64,000 nucleotides of DNA from RUG11690 sp045616665. Lineage in GTDB: Bacteria; Bacteroidota; Bacteroidia; Bacteroidales; WCHB1-69. Made by a program: the position numbers and the translations under genes. Location of the stretch: NCBI GenBank assembly GCA_045616665.1, contig JAZLHE010000036.1:9100-73099 (forward strand). The letters are read 5' to 3'. Of the stretch, positions 59,265 through 64,000 are shown one piece after another; the first letter of the stretch is position 1; each line of letters opens with the position of its first letter. The notes beneath the pieces were generated by a model, which was not told the DNA's origin, did not search any database, and saw only the letters and a program-made list of their open reading frames with translations.

Positions 59265-61655
59265 ATGAAAAAAGTATTATCATCTTTGGCGTTACTGCTG
59301 TTTCCAGCATTTATTTTTGCCAGTGAAGCAGATCTTACGCTGCCAAACTTTTCAGATGTTACCTTTTTTGGCAATGTAACTGCCAAGGCTTTATTGCTTT
59401 GGGGTTCCATCATCGTAATTTTAGGATTAATCTTTGGCTTGTTCCAAGCATTGAGAATCAAAAAATTCCCTGTTCACACCTCTATGCGCAATGTGGCCAA
59501 TACCATCTATACCACTTGTAAAACTTATTTGCTTCAACAAGGAAAATTCCTGCTTATTCTCTTTGCCATCATTGGTGCCATCATTATTTTCTATTTCGGC
59601 GTACTCAGTGGCAAAAGTGTCCCGCAAGTCTTATTGATTTTACTGTGGACCATTCTCGGTATTTGCGGTTCATACGCCGTGGCCTGGTTCGGCATTCGTA
59701 TCAACACCTACGCCAACTGCAGAACTTCCTTTGCCTCTTTACGCGGTAAGCCTTGGGAGGTGGTTTCCTTGCCATTGCAATCAGGGATGAGTGTAGGTTT
59801 ATTGCTCATCACCATTGAATTGATTATGATGTTGATTATCTTGTTGTTCATCCCTGCGGAAAGTGCCGGTGCCTGCTTAATTGGTTTTGCCATTGGCGAA
59901 TCCTTGGGTGCGAGTGCTTTGCGTATTGCGGGTGGTATTTTCACCAAAATTGCCGATATCGGTTCCGACTTAATGAAAGTTATCTTCAAAATTGGCGAAG
60001 ACGATCCACGTAATCCTGGCGTTATCGCAGACTGCACGGGTGACAACGCAGGCGACAGCGTTGGACCTACTGCCGACGGCTTTGAAACCTACGGTGTTAC
60101 CGGCGTGGCTTTGATTTCTTTTATCATTTTAGTTTTAGGCGGAAATGTCGAAACTCAAGCCCTTTTAATCGCCTGGATTTTCGCAATGCGTATTTTAATG
60201 GTATTTACCTCTATTTTATCTTACGGCATTAACCACGCTATTTCTACTGCCAAATATAAAAACTCCAAGAATTTCAATTTTGAAAACCCATTGACTTCGT
60301 TGGTATGGATTACTTCCATCATCTCCATCATCGTTACTTTCTGCATCAGCAACTTATTATTGACCAACAACTCTGTAGCCGACACTTACGGTCCCGACTT
60401 GTGGTGGCGTTTGGCTGCCATTATCAGTTTCGGCACCTTGGCCGCTGCCATTATTCCTGAAATCACAAAGGCATTCACCAGCTCCAACAGCCGTCACGTA
60501 CAGGAAGTGGTAACCGCATCTCGCGAAGGCGGCGCTTCCCTGACAATTTTATCAGGTATGGTTGCCGGTAATTTCAGTGCATTTTGGAAAGGTCTGATTA
60601 TGGTCGGCCTAATGTTGGGCGGCGTTGTCGTCGCTTCTAACGGCCTTGAAATTTTCGGCGAATATTCTTCCATTTTCGCCTTCGGTTTGGTTGCATTTGG
60701 TTTTCTTGGCATGGGCCCTGTTACCATTGCGGTTGACAGTTACGGACCAGTAACCGACAATGCCCAATCTGTTTTTGAATTATCTCAAATCGAACAAATT
60801 CCAAACATTTCTTCTGAGATTGAAAAAGACTATGGTTTCACTCCTGATTTCGAAATGGGTAAATATTATCTTGAAGCCAACGATGGTGCCGGCAATACTT
60901 TCAAAGCCACGGCAAAACCTGTATTGATTGGTACTGCCGTCGTAGGGGCAACCACTATGATTTTTGCCATTATTTTATTACTGAAAAATGTTGGATTGCT
61001 GCAATTAAGTCTGACTGACGCTCCTGTCATCCTTGGTTTTATTACAGGTGGCGCTGTTATCTATTGGTTCAGCGGTGCCTCTATGCAAGCCGTCACTACG
61101 GGCGCTTATCGTGCCGTTGAATTTATCAAGAAGAATATGAATCTGGATAAAGATGAAGCTGACATTGAAGATTCCAAGACCGTTGTCCGCATTTGTACCA
61201 AATACGCACAGCAAGGTATGTGGAACATTTTCGCGGTTATTTTCTGCCTCACATTGGCATTTGCCTTCTTCGATCCTAACTTCTTCGTGGCATACTTGAT
61301 TTCCATCGCCGTATTTGGCTTGTTCCAGGCTATTTATATGGCCAATGCCGGTGGTGCTTGGGATAACTCCAAAAAAGTGGTGGAAGTTGACCTGAAAGAA
61401 AAAAATACCGACTTGCACGCTGCCACCGTTATCGGTGACACCGTTGGTGATCCATACAAAGACACCTCATCTGTCGCTTTGAACCCAATTATCAAATTCT
61501 CTACCTTATTTGGTATGTTGGCCGTTGAAATTGCTATCGGCATGAAGATGTCTGCCACTTCCGTTGACTACACTCCGTTTATCGGCCTCGTATTCTTTAT
61601 TGTAGGTTTGATTTTCGTATATCGTTCTTTCTACGGTATGAGAATTAAAAAATAA
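59265..61655 (+). CDS. hppA: Membrane-bound ion-translocating pyrophosphatase
   Basis: A 796-residue polytopic membrane protein with about 16 helices that couples pyrophosphate hydrolysis to export of H+ and/or Na+. The active-site region is DIGSDLMKVIFKIGEDDPRN followed by GVIADCTGDNAGDSVG, and GDTVGDPYKDTSS lies near the end. This differs from the classical GADLVGKVE and NVGDNVGD pattern and fits the divergent group reported as Na+-regulated H+ pumps. Lys547 in GNTFKATAK is at the position where Lys marks K+-independent enzymes and Ala K+-dependent ones. A signal-like N-terminus precedes the first helix. It leads an operon with an outer-membrane protein and waaA. Confidence 0.94.
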   Translation: MKKVLSSLALLLFPAFIFASEADLTLPNFSDVTFFGNVTAKALLLWGSIIVILGLIFGLFQALRIKKFPVHTSMRNVANTIYTTCKTYLLQQGKFLLILFAIIGAIIIFYFGVLSGKSVPQVLLILLWTILGICGSYAVAWFGIRINTYANCRTSFASLRGKPWEVVSLPLQSGMSVGLLLITIELIMMLIILLFIPAESAGACLIGFAIGESLGASALRIAGGIFTKIADIGSDLMKVIFKIGEDDPRNPGVIADCTGDNAGDSVGPTADGFETYGVTGVALISFIILVLGGNVETQALLIAWIFAMRILMVFTSILSYGINHAISTAKYKNSKNFNFENPLTSLVWITSIISIIVTFCISNLLLTNNSVADTYGPDLWWRLAAIISFGTLAAAIIPEITKAFTSSNSRHVQEVVTASREGGASLTILSGMVAGNFSAFWKGLIMVGLMLGGVVVASNGLEIFGEYSSIFAFGLVAFGFLGMGPVTIAVDSYGPVTDNAQSVFELSQIEQIPNISSEIEKDYGFTPDFEMGKYYLEANDGAGNTFKATAKPVLIGTAVVGATTMIFAIILLLKNVGLLQLSLTDAPVILGFITGGAVIYWFSGASMQAVTTGAYRAVEFIKKNMNLDKDEADIEDSKTVVRICTKYAQQGMWNIFAVIFCLTLAFAFFDPNFFVAYLISIAVFGLFQAIYMANAGGAWDNSKKVVEVDLKEKNTDLHAATVIGDTVGDPYKDTSSVALNPIIKFSTLFGMLAVEIAIGMKMSATSVDYTPFIGLVFFIVGLIFVYRSFYGMRIKK

Positions 61656-61661
61656 TTTTTC

Positions 61662-62450
61662 ATGAACAGATTCAAACTATTATTGATTTTACTGCTTTTC
61701 TTGCCTTGGACGATTCTCGGACAATCCATCAAGCCCGGAAAAGATTATGTTGACTCCTCCACTACGATGGTATGGACAGAAGTAAATATGTCCTGCCAGT
61801 TTCCTGTGGGAGCGTTGCACGATTTATTTAAAGTCAATGGTAGTGTTGGAACAGGTTTTACAGTCAAAACGGTATCCAATTGGACTTTCGGCATCAGAGG
61901 AAATTACTGTTTTGGCGGGAAAATGAGAAACAATGACATATTAGCTCTGCTGAAGGACCACAACGGCTACATTTACAATTCGGATGGTTCTAACAATAAA
62001 AAAGACGTCGAAAACGAAATAGAAGGTCGTTATTGGTACATTGCGGCCGGCTTTGGTAAAATTTTTGCCTTAGACCGTTGGAAAAATTCCGGAATCTGGC
62101 TATGGGCCGATTTTGGTTTTGCCCAACATAAAGTCTATTTGGGCAGCCAGGTTTCTGACAATGTTCCATTATTACAGGACAATTATCGCAAAGCCTTCGA
62201 CCGCCGCTCTTCAGGTTTTACGATGTCGCAATCCATCGGATACCTTTTCATTCGTCGTGTCCGTGTGGCCAGTTTCTATGTAGGATTGGAATTTCGGGAA
62301 ATGTGGACCAAGCCAGACCGCAACTATATTCTCGGCGTTGGACCGACAGAAGGCACACCATATCGCTTCAGCGGACTTTTCGGCATCAAGGCATCGTGGT
62401 TGATTCCACTTTACGAAAAGAAAAAAGTATCGACATTCTATACTTACTAA
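61662..62450 (+). CDS. Predicted outer-membrane beta-barrel protein
   Basis: A 262-residue protein with a signal peptide (ending near ILGQS). The mature chain alternates polar and hydrophobic residues in many short strands rich in Tyr, Trp and Phe, such as NWTFGIRGNYCFGG, GIWLWADFGFAQ and ASFYVGLEFREM, and ends in an aromatic residue (FYTY), as barrels often do. No named family is recognised. It lies 6 bp after hppA and 1 bp before waaA, so it is expressed with LPS synthesis. A role in the outer membrane is inferred only from fold and context. Confidence 0.7.
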   Translation: MNRFKLLLILLLFLPWTILGQSIKPGKDYVDSSTTMVWTEVNMSCQFPVGALHDLFKVNGSVGTGFTVKTVSNWTFGIRGNYCFGGKMRNNDILALLKDHNGYIYNSDGSNNKKDVENEIEGRYWYIAAGFGKIFALDRWKNSGIWLWADFGFAQHKVYLGSQVSDNVPLLQDNYRKAFDRRSSGFTMSQSIGYLFIRRVRVASFYVGLEFREMWTKPDRNYILGVGPTEGTPYRFSGLFGIKASWLIPLYEKKKVSTFYTY

Positions 62451-62451
62451 G

Positions 62452-63684
62452 ATGAGATTTCTATATTCTATCGGGATACTATTCTATAATGCAGCAATTC
62501 ACCTTGCTGCATTATTTAATTACAAGGCACGGCAATGGGTACAAGGTCGCCGACATTGTTTTGACTTTTTACAGGAAAAATGCCAAGGCAAAGAACACGT
62601 TGTCTGGTTTCATTCTGCTTCCTTGGGCGAATTTGAGCAGGGTAAACCTTTGATGCAACTATATCGCGCACAACATCCCGAATGCACGATCTTAGCCACA
62701 TTTTTTTCTCCTTCCGGCTATGAGATTAAAAAAAATGATCCTGCGGCGGACATCATTTGCTATTTACCCATCGATTCTCCCCACAATGCCAAACGCTTTA
62801 TTGCTATCACTCATCCCGAAAAAGTCATTTTCGTCAAGTATGAATTCTGGTTCAACTATATGCATCAACTGAAAAAGAACAATATTCCCTTTTACTACAT
62901 TTCTGCAATATTCAGACCATCACAATACTTTTTTAAACCTATCGGACATTGGTTTGCCGGGCAGCTTGCCACTTGCTCCTATTTTTTTGTCCAAAACGAA
63001 GAATCAAAAAATCTCCTTCATTCTATCCATATTGATCAAGTTAAAATTGCCGGAGATACCCGTTTTGATCGCGTTTACGACATTGCCAACCAGAACTACG
63101 AATTGGATTTCGTCAAACAATTTGCCAAAGACCAGCATAAGTTAATCGTTGCCGGAAGCAGTTGGGAACCTGACGAAAGACTGCTCAAGCAATTATTGGA
63201 GAAATTACCTGAAACATACAAATTGATACTGGCTCCACACGTCATCGATGCCAAGCATATTGAACAAATCAAAAATCTCTATCAAGGTTTTTCCACGGTT
63301 TGTTATTCCGAAAAGGAACAGAAAGACCTATCCCCTTATCGTGTCTTAATTATTGATACCATTGGTATATTAAGTAAAATATATAAATATAGTTATATAT
63401 CATACGTTGGCGGTGCTTTTGAAACGGGATTGCACAACATTCTGGAAGCTGCCGTCTTTGGTGTTCCTCTGTTTTTTGGTCCACACTACAGCAAATTCAA
63501 CGAAGCCGTGCAATTAGTGGCATTAAAAGGTGCTTTTTCCATTAATACTTATGAAGAAATGCTGCAAAAATGCGAACTATATGGACAAAACCAAGATGCA
63601 TACGCTGCCGTATGCCATATTTGCAAATCCTTTGTTCAAAAGAACTTGGGAAGTTGTGAAAAAATAATGGAAATAATAGGATAA
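62452..63684 (+). CDS. waaA: 3-deoxy-D-manno-octulosonic acid transferase
   Basis: A 410-residue GT30 glycosyltransferase that attaches Kdo to lipid A at the inner membrane. An N-terminal membrane segment (about 1-22) precedes the GT-B core, with HSASLGEFEQGKPL containing the catalytic Glu, FVKYEFWFNY, IAGDTRFDRV, SYVGGAFETGLHNILEAA and FGPHYSKFNEAV. All key motifs are intact. It is the last gene of the hppA-OMP-waaA operon and ends just before the insertion sequence. Confidence 0.95.
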   Translation: MRFLYSIGILFYNAAIHLAALFNYKARQWVQGRRHCFDFLQEKCQGKEHVVWFHSASLGEFEQGKPLMQLYRAQHPECTILATFFSPSGYEIKKNDPAADIICYLPIDSPHNAKRFIAITHPEKVIFVKYEFWFNYMHQLKKNNIPFYYISAIFRPSQYFFKPIGHWFAGQLATCSYFFVQNEESKNLLHSIHIDQVKIAGDTRFDRVYDIANQNYELDFVKQFAKDQHKLIVAGSSWEPDERLLKQLLEKLPETYKLILAPHVIDAKHIEQIKNLYQGFSTVCYSEKEQKDLSPYRVLIIDTIGILSKIYKYSYISYVGGAFETGLHNILEAAVFGVPLFFGPHYSKFNEAVQLVALKGAFSINTYEEMLQKCELYGQNQDAYAAVCHICKSFVQKNLGSCEKIMEIIG

Positions 63685-63699
63685 TTAGAAATTAACTGT

Positions 63700-64000
63700 T
63701 TTTAATTCAACATATTTAGTAGTATTTTGACTTAATTTCTTATGCTGACATACTGATTCTTATTCATGTAACAACAATACGAATTTCAAAGAAAGATAAT
63801 AAGACACCCTACATAATTACATTCACCTATACCGCACTCTTATTTATTTACAACTTGGGTGCAAAAAACGGTTAATATCCACCCACCCAAAACGGTGATA
63901 CCCGTTCACTTCAAATCGGCGGCAAAATTACACTTTTTTTCTTAAACTGTCCCCTTTCAATTCGAACCTGATTGCGGTGTGGACCAGCCTGTCCAGTATG
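63700..64000 (-). mobile_element. IS21-family insertion sequence, istB-proximal end (partial)
   Basis: The right edge contains the last residues of an IstB protein followed by non-coding DNA with short direct repeats typical of IS21 ends: AAAACGGTTAATATCCACCC (63866-63885) and AAAACGGTGATACCCG (63889-63904). The outer boundary lies somewhere between the waaA stop and about 63800; no terminal dinucleotide or target duplication could be fixed without the other end. It may be a complete element continuing beyond the window. Confidence 0.65.
63928..64000 (-). CDS. istB: IstB helper ATPase, C-terminal fragment
   Basis: The minus-strand frame encodes ILDRLVHTAIRFELKGDSLR followed by KKV and a TAA at 63928-63930. 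This matches the C-terminus of IS21-family IstB ATPases, which end with a DRLxHxA helix and an ELKGxSxRKK strand. The rest of the gene and istA should lie outside the window to the right. The small size makes this a motif-level call. Confidence 0.72.
   Translation of the reverse strand, partial: ILDRLVHTAIRFELKGDSLRKKV

Overview
The window is chromosomal DNA from a member of the Bacteroidota, most likely order Bacteroidales. Three kinds of evidence support this. Most intergenic starts carry the Bacteroidota -7 promoter box TAnnTTTG (often TATCTTTG or TATTTTTG). Several genes are family hallmarks: a MurF-alanine racemase fusion, a short primary sigma factor, an RprX/RprY-like two-component pair and a large bacterial alpha-2-macroglobulin. 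At least three proteins carry C-terminal domains for type IX secretion. No rRNA, tRNA or CRISPR array was seen.

Layout. 1-740: tail of an unknown gene and a small membrane protein. 0.9-6.9 kb: murF-alr, rpoD with an HtrA protease, rplU-rpmA, rseC. 7.0-18.8 kb is the accessory-looking part: two lipoproteins, a MITE-like element, an orphan alpha-2-macroglobulin, a two-gene restriction-modification module, a FISUMP-like lipoprotein and a ureohydrolase. 18.9-23.3 kb: O-acetyltransferase operon (two AlgJ/AlgX-like proteins plus one MBOAT). 23.4-31.1 kb: TonB-like protein, secreted subtilase, sufC-sufD-rlmH, and a secreted streptopain-fold protein whose catalytic residues appear lost. 31.1-35.8 kb: minus-strand operon lldE-like/serS/TPR/rsmA. 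35.8-40.1 kb: second copy of the MITE-like element, dprA with a structured leader, acyltransferase, heptosyltransferase. 40.1-46.1 kb: flavin oxidoreductase, guaB, SPOR protein, His/Cys-repeat lipoprotein, kdd, LytTR regulator. 46.4-51.6 kb: ftsQ-ftsA-ftsZ and pyrB-pyrI on the minus strand. 51.7-63.7 kb: lamin-tail surface protein, asd, RprXY-like pair, ahcY, and hppA-OMP-waaA. The right edge enters the istB end of an IS21-family insertion sequence.

How it fits together. Most of the window is housekeeping: envelope synthesis (murF-alr, waaA, GT9, acyltransferase, asd), division (ftsQAZ), nucleotide synthesis (guaB, pyrBI), translation and rRNA modification (rplU, rpmA, serS, rsmA, rlmH) and energy (hppA). 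Envelope surveillance and secretion form a second theme (HtrA, RseC, TonB, alpha-2-macroglobulin, type IX cargo). kdd suggests lysine fermentation and an anaerobic life.

The most novel-looking signals are these: a pair of ~190-220 bp non-coding elements with terminal inverted repeats and internal hairpins; the degenerate C10 peptidase; a 13-bp stem bracketing the dprA leader; a terminator that overlaps the hppA start site; and a Cys/His-repeat lipoprotein whose promoter overlaps a perfect palindrome. No wholly new multi-gene system can be shown from sequence alone.
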